Assembly (NCBI GenBank): GCA_001661515.1
Contig: LUVW01000002.1
Span: 875,850-939,849 of the forward strand
Reading direction: 5' to 3'
From: Capniomyces stellatus
Lineage: Eukaryota; Kickxellomycota; Harpellomycetes; Harpellales; Legeriomycetaceae
DNA: 64,000 bases
A program made the translations under genes and the position numbers. Below are positions 35,063 to 48,063 of this stretch, one piece after another. The notes under the pieces were generated by a model. It was not told the DNA's origin and searched no databases. It saw nothing but the letters and a program-made list of their open reading frames with translations. Numbering within the stretch: position 1 is the first letter of the stretch; the number at the start of each line of letters is the position of its first letter.

Positions 35063-38000
35063 TTATTAAGTACAATGTGCAGGTTTTGAAAAATAATAAT
35101 AGATGTATTCCGGAATAAACAAGAGTTTTTATATTCTATTATAAGTTTTGTTTGATATTTTGTCATTTAGTTTGGTTGGATTTCAATTATTTTGTTGATT
35201 ATACAGTATGTTGAAAAAAAAAGTTTAATCATTGCAAAAAAAAAAATCTTATCGGAAAAAAATATTTCATTGATTTGCAGAGCAAGTTTTAATACACATG
35301 CTTGCTCCCTTTAGTCATTTCAATGACACATTTTAATTAGCAGCTAATGAAGTCTATTCACAAATAGTATTCAGTTCCGCCCAGTTAAACTTTATGCAAA
35401 TAAAACCAACCACCTTGCCAATATATTATTCGCTATAAAAATAAATCTGGACTTTATTAGGGTGTGTTTGCTTTATTAACCCACCAAACCTACAGCCTCT
35501 TTTCTTTATTCAAATTAAAAAAAAATCTACTGCGTAAATCAGTGATGTTACATAATATCAAATCCTCCTCCTCCAATGTAACAAGTGCAGAGAAAAAAAA
35601 AACCAATCTGTTTTACTTCTTCGTTTTAAGTTGCACTAAAATTATTAAGTTAGTAGAGCCTCAAAAAAAAATCAAAAAAATCAGAAGATTATAAATAGAA
35701 TTTGCTCAGGTGTGTTTCTTAATCATTTGCACTTGTTAATTGTCGCTGTTTCAGCTGTTTCAGCTTTTTCTGTTTATTTTCCTGCACTGTAATTTTGTTT
35801 GCGATATTGAATGGTAATGCATGGGATAGGACTGAGCGAGTATTCTACATCTCCTAATGTTTACAATAGCTGACATAAACGAGAACCATTTTGGCTTTGC
35901 ATACATGACAAGTCTTTATGGCAGTAGCATACTACAATCCGGCGTACAGTTGCTTCCAGAGTATTATAAACTCAGATTGTCATTATCTTGTGGGCTGTTT
36001 GTATATTAACCAGTACTTTTTTTTTAAAAAAAAATTGAATTGTCATAGTTGCTCATTGAAACTACTTTTCTTTTTACTCAAACAGTAACGCTATTGCCCT
36101 TATGATCTAACCGATAAGGAGCTTTGAAGAAGAAAAAAAAATCATCGCTAAAATTATGGAATTAACAAAAAGCAACACTGAAATTAAAAATATATATATA
36201 TTAAATAGGACTGTTAATTTTTAGCATTTGAAACCCAAGGGTTTTGTATCGCACTAAAGTATTGGTCCAAACCAAATTGAATTTATCTAATTACAAATTA
36301 AGCTCTTTTATCTCTATAATCTACTTGGTCACTACTAAAGCTCAAGCCTTGATTGTTAACTAAAAAAACACGTTTGACGGTTTTGGTAACATTTGCCAGA
36401 TCTAATAAGGAGGTCAGGGTTTTTAATGAATTATGTGATTGGTCCTCTTGAAAAGGTTTCGAGAAAGCGGGTTAAACCCTGCAAAGATCTCGGAATAGCC
36501 AGATTGACTATTTATAACAACGAAACGTGTCTAGTAACCAAGCGCACCAATTTCCGTATATAGTAAGGTTTCTTAAAGATAAAACATTACGGTATACCAT
36601 GGTGTCAAACCATCTACAATTCGAGCAATTCTTATTGTTTCCAGTTTGTATTTTCGGCATGCTCTTTTTCGTTGTATTGTCTTGATTTGGTTATGGGCCA
36701 ACGTTGCCTTGACCTTTTGCCTCAATAAATTTGTCAGCTTTAAACATCAGTCGCAACCACGCCTTGCTCCTTATTACTAAACCAAAGACGGGGCTTTAAC
36801 TCCCTTTTGTTTTTCCCAATGCCAAACATCAGTCGAGTATTTTAGTACGATAATAAAGGCATTGTTGTTAAGTCCAATGAAGTTTATCAACTACCACAAA
36901 CGCCCCCCTTGCCCCTAAAAATCTAGTTACACACTAATCCAAAACATAATTTGTTTGTAATTAGGCTACTTTTTCCATGCTCCTAAAATTTGCCTGAAAC
37001 TCAATTATTGCCAATCTAATTAAATAATCACCACACAAGCGATGGTGCACCTCATTAGATTTAATTAACTCTTCATTTTCAATACGTTTTTAGTTTCAGT
37101 ATGCTGTCATTTATACTTGAAAGTCCGAATTTGCACCTCAGCATGGAGTGTATTCTGTATTAAACAACTTTACAAGTCAAGTGCCATTTATATTGAATAG
37201 TCTTTTTTTAATAAAAAAAAGTAGTTTAAGGAAGAGATAGTTATCATTCACTTTATCAAAGATTAATCTTATAGTATTGTATTATTGAACCCATAATAAA
37301 AAATAAAAATAAAATCAAAGGCTAATTAAGTTAATTAGGTTATGAAGGTGATTGTGAAGGTGATTATGAATGTGATTGTGAATGTGATTATGAATGCGGT
37401 TACGAGGGTGATTGTGAAGGCGGTTATGAAGGTATTTATGAAGGTGATTATGAGGATGATTATGAGAATGAATATCAGGATGAATATGAAAGCGATTATG
37501 AATGTGAAAGTGATTTTAAATGGCTATTATTTCATACGGGAGAATCCTACTTTATTCCAATTAATTTATTTTTTTAAGGTTGATTGTCGCTCCATATCAC
37601 ATTACTTGATTTCAAAGAAACTCGCGGTAAATACATACAATCCGGTATACGGTGATTTTCAAATGAGCTTACTGATGGGGTTTTATAGCTCATCACAAAA
37701 AGTAACAAAAAGCAAAGGTTCAATGCTCTGTCATTGCATACCCACTGACTTTGCTTCTTTTCCTTACGTTAAACGAGCCAACCTTTTTAAAAAGATTTAT
37801 AGTTGGTGCATTAGTTAAAGCTTGGTCTTTTTCGAGTGTATTGTAATTTTCCAGAGACTTTTTTTAAAATAGGGGAGATTTATTTTCTGAAGAGGCAGTT
37901 TTGTCACCAGAAATTTACGCAGAAAAACAGCAAAAGATGCCTTATTAAATCAGTAAAATATCCATAACAATTACAGCAATAGAAGCAGCGACAATAATAA

Positions 38001-38865
38001 ACATATTATGTTGCTAGACCGAGGCCAAATAATATTAATTTAGCAGTAGCAGCAGATTGGTTTGTTGACATCGAAATAACAAAATACTTGAATTGTTATT
38101 GGCATTATGGTATAGTTTCAGCATTAAAATCCTACTTGGTTGGTAGAAATGTTGCTCGACAGGCCCAAGAACAAGCTGTACAAATTGTAATGTTTATTTG
38201 CAAACGTAAAAGCTATAAACATATCAATCATTACAAACAAAAAAAAATGCAATACGAACTAATGACTTGGCTAGCTATGGCTTTAAACGCATTGGTATTC
38301 TTGATAAAACTGTATAGAAGATGCACTTTTATACACGCCCACACGCCCAAAACCCACAACGGTTATAATATGTTTTTGAATTAAAGCAAATATTTGACTT
38401 TTCTAGCAACTGATCAAAAAAAAAATCACCAAGCGCTAAATGGGGCTGTCGCTTGTTCTGAAGTAAAAAACAAGTAGATATACACGATGAGCTTATAATC
38501 TATACTCGGAAAAAAAAACTGTATAACGTCTTTTCGTATTATAGCTTTTACAGTTTTCTTTTTCTTATTCTGAATTAGTCAAATAACCAAAACCACCAAT
38601 ATATATATATACAGATTGTAACATATTATATTAATACAAAAAGAGAATACAATCCACCACTGTGAAGATACTTTTGAAAAGCACAGATTATTTTAGCTAA
38701 AAAAAGTACACTGTCCGAGTTGATCTAGCGTTTATTAAGAATAAAAAACTATAATAGAAGACACGAATAGCCATATTATTGTTGTAACTTTATAAACAAA
38801 CTTTGAGGTAGATAAACTTTATTAATAGCAGCTGAGCTAAAGGCAGTACTAAAAAAATTGGCGGC
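35063..38865. other. Intergenic, AT-rich, with minisatellite
   Basis: Upstream flank of pyruvate carboxylase, then 3 kb without a convincing gene. The only structured element is the 12-bp-period repeat at 37339–37516, listed separately. ORFs at 37342–37818 and 38088–38384 have poor coding character; the second starts at TTG. Confidence 0.45.
37339..37516 (+). repeat. 12-bp-period minisatellite, open in two frames
   Basis: About 14 diverged copies of a 12-base unit close to TATGAAGGTGAT. One frame reads as an acidic tetrapeptide repeat (E-G-D-Y or E-C-D-Y like); another reads as a basic/hydrophobic K-V-I-M repeat and carries an ATG at 37342. The acidic frame has no ATG but starts just after a TTAATTAG acceptor-like site and stays open to 37577. 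Whether either frame is translated is unclear. Confidence 0.85.
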
Positions 38866-39219
38866 ATGGAGTACGTAAACAAACTAATCGAGTCTGATAG
38901 ACAGCTTAGCAAACACAATGAGAAAAGCTTGAAGAGCGAACTTGAACAGAAGATAAAGAGCGCAGAGACGCGCAGAAACGAGTTTTACAAGGAGAGAGTG
39001 GAGAGAAATAGAGAGCATTACGAGCATGCTATGATGGTTTCAAAAACCCACAGAGATAATACAAAAGACAGGGCTGCCATGGAGCTCGAGAAACATCTGG
39101 ACGCTCAAATGCAGTCTGCAAACAAGAGACGGGAACAACATATAAAAGATATTGTAGACAGCAGCCACGAGCATGTTTTGCATTCAATGAAAGTTTCACA
39201 AGAAAAAAAGATGAACTAG
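38866..39219 (+). CDS. Small stathmin-like coiled-coil protein
   Basis: 117 residues from the ATG at 38866; the whole protein is predicted as charged helix. It contains two related halves. The first has LEQKIKSAETRRNEFYKE…REHYEHAMMVSKTH and the second has LDAQMQSANKRREQHIKD…HEHVLHSMKVSQEK. The motif K(I/L)xxAxxRR resembles the tubulin-binding helix repeats of stathmin (LEAAEERR). I infer a stathmin-like or generic coiled-coil microtubule regulator; a different short coiled-coil protein is possible. No intron was seen. Confidence 0.6.
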   Translation: MEYVNKLIESDRQLSKHNEKSLKSELEQKIKSAETRRNEFYKERVERNREHYEHAMMVSKTHRDNTKDRAAMELEKHLDAQMQSANKRREQHIKDIVDSSHEHVLHSMKVSQEKKMN

Positions 39220-41292
39220 TTGGCTACAGAATGACGGCTCTCGCCAAGCACGCAATTAGTTTCCCCGATACATCTTAGTATACTATTGATTAAACAAACA
39301 ACAGAAAGTTAAATGACCAGACTGGCATTGTAAAAAAAAAAAAAAAGAGCGACCACATTTATACATAGTATAATGGTACCCATCAAAGCTTCTTCCTATT
39401 TTATCGAAATTTTGTGTATTTATAAACCCATTAGTAGTTTTCTGTAATAATAAAATATCATTATAATAAGAATAAAATATCTGTACCAAAAGTGCAATAG
39501 ATAAGCATAATATGACTATAGATAGTCGAGCGTTTTCTTTGTATATGTTTGTAGTTTTTTTCACTGTTGTTTACTCCAAAGCTGTAAGAAATTTAAATAA
39601 TTACCAATAAGGAGCACATGGCTGGAATGAACATCTTTTGCAGTCTTTGGCTTGATTTAGTAAATATATATATTGCATCAGTCTTAATCAATGACTGAAT
39701 CACACTCGGGTAATTTCATGAGGCTAGATATCAATTCCGGGATGGCATGGTGATACACACTTTTTGGTTTGTTTTCCAACGTACCGCATTTTTTTTAATG
39801 CTTTTCGAAGCATTTGGTCACTTTATACACGGCAATGGGATTTTAATAGCGAAAGGGAAAACAGCATATGCATAGTTTAGTTGAACACAAGTACACATTG
39901 ACGTTGTTGGGAATAAAAACAGTGGCCTCAAAGCTATAATTAGCAAAGTTGTAAACCTCAACCAAGGTAAATGCTATCATCTACCTTGCTATTACCAAAA
40001 AAAACAAAAAAAAACACAGGGCAAAACGACTAAAACTAATTACGTAAAAATAATATTAAGGTTTTAAGGAATCAGGAGTTTGGGTAACTCCAATGACAGT
40101 GCTTAATAGTTGTTCTTTATAATCGTTTTTTTTTGGAGTAAGTCATATATCGCTGTAAGGTTTGGCTGATCTGAAGAATTGCAATAACCAATAAGAGCCA
40201 AATAATTGAAACACACTGGGTTTTTTTAGTTGGAGCTTGGCTACAAGTCTAGTTTTGTCGGGCTAGCTAGAGAAGTAGTTTATCCCATATTTTGTGGTGG
40301 CTGGGCACTAGAGAGCAGTAACAGGGTTTGGCTGCCAGATTTTACTCGCGTAGCGAACACTCAATTGCTTTTGAATCTGATATAAAAATACTCAGTTAGA
40401 GGCTATGGTCTCTCCTCCATTTTGGCTTGCATTAATTTTTAATTTAATGTAAAAAATAGACTGAACCAAAAGTAATTTTTTTTTTGTAGGATTGAACAAC
40501 TAATATCCAATTTTATCAGAAAAACTGGGTTCCAAAGGGAAAAAATCGGAAAAGGTTAAAATTTTCAACGTAAAAAAGGCATCAGAACACAATCAAAACT
40601 CGGCGATTGGAAAAAAGAAACGAGAACAAAATTCATTAGGAATTCTGAAAATTTTTGCATTTTCACATTTTTTTTTATTTTCAACTTTGATATTTTAACT
40701 AATAGGTTTTTTTTAACAGGCTGGTACAACAAAAGCGCTAAAAGGTAAACATAAATTCCAAAGACGCTAAATTAACCAATGCACCGTGCATGAGATTTTA
40801 GTCCACATTAAACAGAACAGAGAGAAAAACTAAAGGACCAGCGTGCCTTTTAAAGTCAAAGCAGGATACTATTTTAATATTGGTATTGTTCAGACTTCAA
40901 GTATTCAGACTGGCATTTATATTTTTCCTTTTGAGGAGAGGCTATTTATATGCTATTTCTGGAAAAATAAGTCCAATAGAGAGATTTAATAGAGGTTGAC
41001 ATTTAGGACTACACGAAGTTTTATCGAAATACCACCCAATAAAAGCGTATTCGGATCCAAATTTCATATTTGAAACAAAAGGAACTTTAGTATAGCCAAA
41101 TAAATGTAAGTAAATCGAATTTCAATGTGCATTAGCTATATGCTTTTTTTTTGCTTCCACTTTTACAACTTGAATATAAAACTGCGTTAAGAGGTCTAGC
41201 TTGGAACACAAACGGTTAAAGCGGGGTTCAGAAAAGAAAGAAAGGAATAGCTGTAAATTTTTTTAAATATTGAATGCAAAGTAGAAAAAAAA
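39220..41292. other. Intergenic, no gene seen
   Basis: AT-rich spacer upstream of BRF1. The minus-strand ORF at 39283–39564 begins at GTG, is hydrophobic and overlaps poly-A tracts; it is not called. Confidence 0.45.
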
Positions 41293-44157
41293 ATGCGTTG
41301 TAGCGGTTGCGGAGGGAATAGTATAGAAAATGACACGGCTTCGGGGTCAGCCTTCTGTGTTGGTTGTGGTTTGGTAAGTATACACGCAAATATCAATATC
41401 AATTTCAGTTTGGAACAGACGTATAAAAACTCGACAGAGTTGTTGTTCAGCGTTACAAGAGTTAACATCAAAACAACTGGTGTGTGAAGGCATACTGCAG
41501 ATACGAGATAACAATGAATGTATAAAATAGGTTGTTGAAGAGAACACAATAGTATCGGAGATAACTTTTGGAGAGTCGTCAGCTGGAGCGGCGGTTATGA
41601 ATGGTACCTTGATTAGAGCAGGACAGAGTAAGTTTAGGTTGCTAAACAGCTTGGCCAAGTAGCAATTTGCCAATGGAAATAATATGTAAACACTGGGTTT
41701 AAGGGTTATAGGACGTCAATTAAAGGATTTATATATATATATATAAATATAATATGAACTATAGCACGATCAAGTATCCAGGGTTTGGGTAGACATGGAG
41801 GCGGTAGAGCTTCAAAAGAGAATACGCTGTTTTCAGGTAAAGACATTTTTGATACACATTATTTTTTTTTATTTTTTTACTGAACTGATAGGATATATTT
41901 GGTAAATACAGAGAAGCGGATGGAAAATCTGTGGTGAATAGATGGATAAATGGGAGGATTTATGATTTGTACTGAAATAGCCCGGCAAAGGATTTTATCG
42001 CTAGCGACAGCATTATCGTTATCGTTACACTATGTGGATTCGGCACAAAGATATTACCACTTGGCACTGAATCTTGGGTTTACCAGGGGGCGTAAAAAGT
42101 CAAGCGTAGCAGCATCGTGTTTGTATATAGTGTGTAGAATGGAGAAATCTTCGCAAATGTTGATAGATTTTTCAGATATTTTACAAACAAACGTGTTTAA
42201 GCTAGGAGTGACGTTTGTACGGTTGGTTAGGGTGCTGAACCTGGTTCTGCCTTTGGTTGACCCGTCGTTGTATATATATCGATTTTCTTCGATGTTGGAG
42301 TTTGGCGACAAAACACAGGCCGTTGCGCTGGATGCCCTGAGACTTGTACAAAGAATGGATCGCGACTGGATCCAGACAGGGAGAAGACCCTCGGGAATAT
42401 GTGGAGCATGTAAGATAAATTTTAGGGGATATTTTACGATAAGCATGGCGAATATATAAAATCATGAAGAGGTGAATTTGAGTTGGGTAGTGTATAACTA
42501 AATGGTGTATGTATATGTGTATTTAACTGGTGTGCAATTTTAGGCTTATTGATATCGGCAAGAATGCACAATTTCCGTAGAACAGAGCGGGACATAATAG
42601 AAGTGGTTAAGGTGGCAAGCATAACGCTGAGAAAGAGGCTGAACGAGTTTAAAAAAACGCCATCAAGCCAGCTTTCAATGGCAGATTTCCGAAACATTTG
42701 GCTTGAGAAAACCAGCGACCCACCCGCATACAACATCAAACGGTCAAAGTCAAGGATGGCAGGAAGTAACCGGATTCCAAGAAAAAGTCTGCAAAATTTG
42801 ACGACGGGATCAGAGCTGGATTTGGAGAATGTGGATGTGGTGAATTACTTGATATCAAGTTACAAAAAAAGGGGGAAAAGAAAGAGTAATGATGCGATTT
42901 TAAACACAATATACGAAGATGGTCTAGGAATTTCTAGTGATTATGAGGGGGAAAATGTCGAAGCAAAGCCAAGCGAAAGCGAAAAGCCTGCCGACAAGGA
43001 CCTAGTTATGAAGATTCTGAATAAAGAAAAGGATAGATATTTGCTACAGGCCAGCATAGCTGATGCTTTTGATCCTGACGTGAGCAAATGGTCCGATATT
43101 GATGACGATGAGATCGAAAACTCTTTACTACCACCAGACCAAGTTGTTATCAAAACAGAAATCTGGACTCAAGCCAATGCCGACTATATACAGAGGCAGG
43201 AGCTTAAACGGCTTGCCGAAGAAAAGGACCTGGCCGAAGGAAAAGTCAAGCCTGTTAAAGTAAGCTGTTTATAAAATTGTACAAGCATATATTTTTATTA
43301 ATTTACATTTATTTACACTTGTCTGCATTTACGTGTATTTATTTGCATTTGTTTATACTCATTTATGCCTATTTATGCCTATCTGTATTTATTTATACTT
43401 GTTTGTATTTATATAGAAACCTAGAGTTTCAAGAGCAGGCCCTAAATCTGGCGAATCGGCTTTAGAGTCAACCAAGAACATGTTGGTGGTAAAACGGTTG
43501 TCAAAGAAAATCAACTATAATATTCTGGACTCCCTGTTTGATTTAGACGCACCGCGGCCAAAAGTTGAGCCAGGAAAAATCACTTTCATTGATCCAAAGG
43601 CGCCCAATGAATCCAAGTTTAATCCAAGCGAGCATGAGGAAACAAGCAGGAGCGACATGAGCCAAGCAAATAGGAGTGCAAAAGTTGAGCCTGGGTTGTT
43701 ATCGCATCAACAGTACAAGATTTTGGACTTGGGAGAGCCTATGAAGGCATCGGATTCTAGCAAAGGAAGGGACGGCAGGAAGAGTAAAAAACTTGACAAA
43801 GGTGTCAACGATCCTGATTACTCGTCATCAACTCAGGTTGATGTCAAGGACATTACCGATCACACCAAATTCCAGCATTCGCTGAAAACTTCACCAAAGG
43901 ACGCCTCTCAGCAGACCGTTGTTGAGTCATCAACCTTCATGTCAAAATCAGCATCAACGTCTATTTCCAACAAGATGGGAGCTACCGAGCAGCACACTAG
44001 CAATGCTTTTGCTGACGACGATTACGATGACGATTTGGATGACGATTTGGATGAAGAAAGTAACATTCGTGAGAGTGACTTTGCTGCTTCTGCCAGATTC
44101 GCTCTTGGATATGATGGTGCCGATGACTATGCTGATGACTATGATGAATATGACTAA
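41293..44157 (+). CDS. BRF1: TFIIIB subunit BRF1 (TFIIB-related factor)
   Basis: RNA polymerase III initiation factor; bridges TFIIIC and TBP at tRNA and 5S genes. Six exons: 41293–41373, 41531–41627, 41765–41836, 41981–42409, 42544–43259, 43417–44157, giving 711 residues. The N-terminal zinc ribbon has Cys at 3, 6, 22 and 25. Then comes VVEENTIVSEITFGE, the strongly conserved link into two cyclin folds: LHYVDSAQRYY, TRGRKKSSVAASCLYIVCR, DPSLYIYRF and RDWIQTGRRPSGICGA. The second fold continues ARMHNFRRTERDIIEVVKVA. The last exon carries SKKINYNILDSLF, a BRF1 homology region that contacts TBP, and the protein ends in an acidic Asp/Glu-rich stretch (DDDYDDDLDDDLDEES). Intron 5 (43260–43416) is a low-complexity T-rich repeat. 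Splice phases agree at every junction. Confidence 0.95.
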
Positions 44158-44869
44158 CAGGATCTTATTACTGTCGATATCCTTCTTTTGTCCATTCAAT
44201 CAATTGTTTATTTATTACCCAGGTTTTTTTAGCCAAGCATTTCAACTTGCACATATAATATCATTATTACTTTTAACACTTGTTTTGATTTCTATTTAGT
44301 GCATCAAATTAATATCTATTGTAATTTCTCTTTATAATTTGAAAGAAAGAAAGAAAGAAGGCGTTTTGTTTGGACCTTGTTTATTGCTCAAACAATATCG
44401 ATCCACACTTACACCATCCATTCGCATGACAAGCACAACCATGTCAAAATAAATAAATAGTTGCAGTAACAAAAGTGACATGTACAAAAAAAAAAAGTAG
44501 AATTAATCTCAAAGTCTTGTTAAATAATAAATACTGACTTGTCATTTAGGGTTGTCAAATTGATATATTTTAAAATGATACTTTATAAATGAAACATGAC
44601 TGTGACTGATGTGTCATGGCCAAGGGTTATAAAAGTAAAAAAAAAAAGTAAAAGGGCAAGTACAGTATAAGTGCATCCATATGTTTTTAATATAAAAGCA
44701 AATACTAAATACTTGCCAGAGTTTGAGAGGGTTTTTTTTTCAATAAAAAATTCTTTATTGGGCTTTTGGTTTATACGAATAAAGCTTGCTACACAGATTC
44801 GGGGATATAATTGAAACTACCTTGATAAACAGCGTGATATATGTGCATTGGTTGATAAGCGGAGTAGCC
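44158..44869. other. Intergenic between two plus-strand genes
   Basis: BRF1 3' flank and MutL upstream region. Contains a (GAAA)n run at 44341–44360 and A-rich tracts. No further gene seen. Confidence 0.5.
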
Positions 44870-47774
44870 ATGGATACCAGAATCAAAAAACTCTGTCCAG
44901 ATGTGATCAAATTGCTTCGCGCGGGTCCAATAATAATAGATACAGTGGACATAGTGAAAGAGTTGATAGAGTAACAGCCTCCGCTATAACATATAAACAC
45001 AAATAGGTGCATTGCTGCATTAATAATTATCAGCAAATACAAGAACAATTTTAACATATTAATAACTCTTGCTACTAGAAACTCGATTGACGCCAACGCA
45101 AAGAGTATATTGATAACGCTTGTTGACAGTGGAATAGAATCTATTGAGGTTTGTGAGAGTATATATTATATCAGTGTGAAGTATACGCACATGATGCAGA
45201 GTTGTGTTATACTGGGTTGTAGTTGGCGTTTAGTTTTGGAAAAGGTGATGGGTGATGAGATGACAAACAATGTTTAATAGGTTTGTGATTCAGGGTCAGG
45301 GATATCGAAGAGTGAGCTGGAAAGGCTGGGTAATAAGGGATTTACGTCGAAATTGACAGAGTTTGATGACCTATTGACAGTGAAGACATTTGGTTTTCGA
45401 GGTAAATACGATCGACTATTTCTTTTGTGCTTGTTTTTTTTTTTTGTGTCTGTTTGATTCCAACACGTAGTTTCAAGTGTAAATAAATGAATTGTTTATA
45501 TGTGTTTGTGTGTCAAATGCGATTTCCTCCTGTTTAGGCGAATCGCTGTTTGCAACTAGTATATGTTCAGGCAAAACAACAGTGCTAACAAAAACCAAAA
45601 AGGATATAACAGCATCGATGGTAGTGATTAAGCATACTGACCAGGAAACAACGTAACACAATTTAATTATGACCTGTGATGTGGTATATAGCGATGATGG
45701 TGATAATAGCCAAGAACACCAATTCTCAATATAAACGTATTAATGCAGGTTTTTCTGTTGCGGCAGTGTAGATAATGTCATTAGTCATGGGATTAGAGAT
45801 GTAGGGACGACAGTTTGTGTGCATTATCCGCTAAACAAATTTCCTGTTCGGGTTCAAGTAATCAACACAAATAGTATTAGTAATGTTGGTAGTGTTATTA
45901 GATACAATACCTGATATACTCAAAAGCTGGTATATTCAACAACCAATGTATTCAACTAATTTATTTGATAACTGATATAGAGAATAAGCACAAAGGGCGT
46001 TCAAATACGCAACGCTATCAAGAGATTAATAACAAGCTATCACATCAATCATGTAAAAGTAAGGTTTGTGTTGAAATGTAAAACCAAGAGGAAAGGTACA
46101 AGCACAAGCACAAGCACAAGAACCGATGTGGGTGTCAATATTGGCCACAAAAAACACAGATATGTTTGTAGAAACGGTGGGAATGGTTTAGTAAGCGAAA
46201 TGATTTGGGAGCCAGGCAATAGCTCGCTTGAAGCAGTTGAAAGGCTGTTTGGAAAAAGCATGAAAAAACACTTGGTTCAGTACCAACTCGAGTCCACCAC
46301 AAAGAACAACATTCAGTTTGGCAGCCTCGATCTGGATATTGACGAGAGTACGGAATCCACAGCCAATGTGATTTATTCAGAGTGCGGTGAGTTACAAAGC
46401 GGATTCAAGCCAATGTCTGGGTGGTATTTGTCAATAAACAATCGACCAATCCCGCACAGCAACAAGGGCTACCTCAACCTAACCAAGCTAATCAAGGAAT
46501 TTTCCCGCCTCAAACTCAGCACCAACACTTTGTCAGATCCAATTCCAACCTCAACCTCAACACCAAATCAAATCTCTGCAAACTTCAAACCACCTTGTAA
46601 AAGCGAAACTGTTGCCATTGTCCAAATTAACCTACCAACCAAATTCGTCGATATCAATTTAAGCTCTAAAAAGGACCATGTACTGATCACAAACCCAAGA
46701 ATCCTGGTCGATTTCATTGACCAACTCAATCTCAAGCCCAACATATTAACCACCATCAACAATAAAGATCCCGCTACAACTCCTGTAAAACCAATAGCCA
46801 ACCTTCAACTTTATAATCCCAATGCTTCTACTGCTGAAAACTCGGATAATATCGACCGCTTCATTGCCAATTTCAGTTTTGATAGTGATATTGACGTTGA
46901 TATCTACTCATCTCCAGCCCAACATTCTAATACTAACTCCAATAACACCCCAGAAACATCTTGCAAGGATATCTGGAAGTCTGGGATGGAATCTGACAAT
47001 TCAACCGACTCTGAAGATCCTGTTTGTGAAAAAAGTCCAGATTTTATCACCCCTCATTCAAAAACACTCAACCCACTCACATCTTTAAATTTTGCCTTGC
47101 CAGATATTATTCCAGGTCAGAATACATCTCATCACAATGCTAATCTACCAACCCAGCCCATCCAACCTAGTTTTTTCAAAAATAAAAGACTTTTGCCTCA
47201 ATCAAAACTCACTAAAAAAATCAAAACCATACCCTCACTTGGCCCAAACACCCAAGCCAATAATACATCAAACCACAGAAACCCAATTAACAATCAACTT
47301 GCTAGTTCAGTGATTCTTGACAACTCTAAACAAAGTACAACCAGAAACATTGCAATATCTAGATTCTGGTACAACATGTCTGCCTCCCCAATCCCAATCC
47401 CAATCCCAACCAAAATATCCAAACCACGATACAGTCACAACCACATAAACTACAGCCATATAAACTACAATCATCATAAAATCATAACCCCTAATAGCAT
47501 CCCAAACTCAAACACCCTTCATTGGATCAACATTATTGAATATTCGGATCTAGATGACTCGTGTTTAGCCTTAATTGCTAAAACAATATCTAGATGCATG
47601 CCAATGCTAGATCCTCGTGATAACACCTCATACAAAACCGGTGACTACATCAAGAATAACTCCAAGGATTTTCTGAACCCTTACATCACAGAAATTAACT
47701 TGGATCCAAACGGACATACTTTGGCTGTCAATGTTCAAGGCCTATTCCCAAATCCTGAAACTATAAACTTTTAA
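44870..47774 (+). CDS. MutL-family mismatch repair protein, MLH2/PMS1 type
   Basis: GHKL ATPase of the MutL family. Six exons: 44870–44970, 45079–45148, 45281–45401, 45538–45652, 45749–45857, 45981–47774, giving 769 residues. ATPase motifs are KELIENSIDAN (motif I), DSGSGI (motif II), KGFTSK and GFRGESL (motif III). These are followed by VGTTV and the transducer-domain features WYLSINNRPI and FVDINLSSKKDHVLI. The last matches the VDVNLTPDK pattern of the family. The C-terminal half is Asn/Thr/Ser-rich, and I see no DQHAxxExxxxE endonuclease motif. This suggests the non-nuclease MLH2 (human PMS1) branch, not PMS2/yeast Pms1 or MLH3. Partner would be MLH1. The donor of intron 2 is the weak GTTTGT. 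Assignment among MutL paralogues is less certain than the family. Confidence 0.85.
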
Positions 47775-48063
47775 TTTTGATCAATAAAACTGCACATGCC
47801 AATAATAAACCACTTTTACTACATGCTTAAACATGTTAATATTGGTATATACTTTATTGGTCAACATCAAAGAGGGACATTTATACGCGTAACCACACTA
47901 TATTATATAAACTATGTTTGTTTTAGGCTTAGCTCCGTCTTTGAAATGACGTTTACATTTTTTTTATATCAGTTTCAAAATAAGACGCCAAAATTCCCAT
48001 CAACGCTAAACGTACCACACACATGTACCAACCAGCAGCCGTGATTGCCACATTTCTTCACCC

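Noticed and set aside
37342..37818. 158-codon ORF over the minisatellite
   Set aside because: First third is repeat-derived K/V/M/I sequence; the rest has no recognisable motif and there is no clear intron or promoter support. Kept as repeat only.
38088..38384. 98-codon ORF
   Set aside because: Starts at TTG, AT-rich composition and no motif; likely random.
39283..39564. 93-codon hydrophobic minus-strand ORF
   Set aside because: GTG start, and a run of Phe from a poly-A tract.
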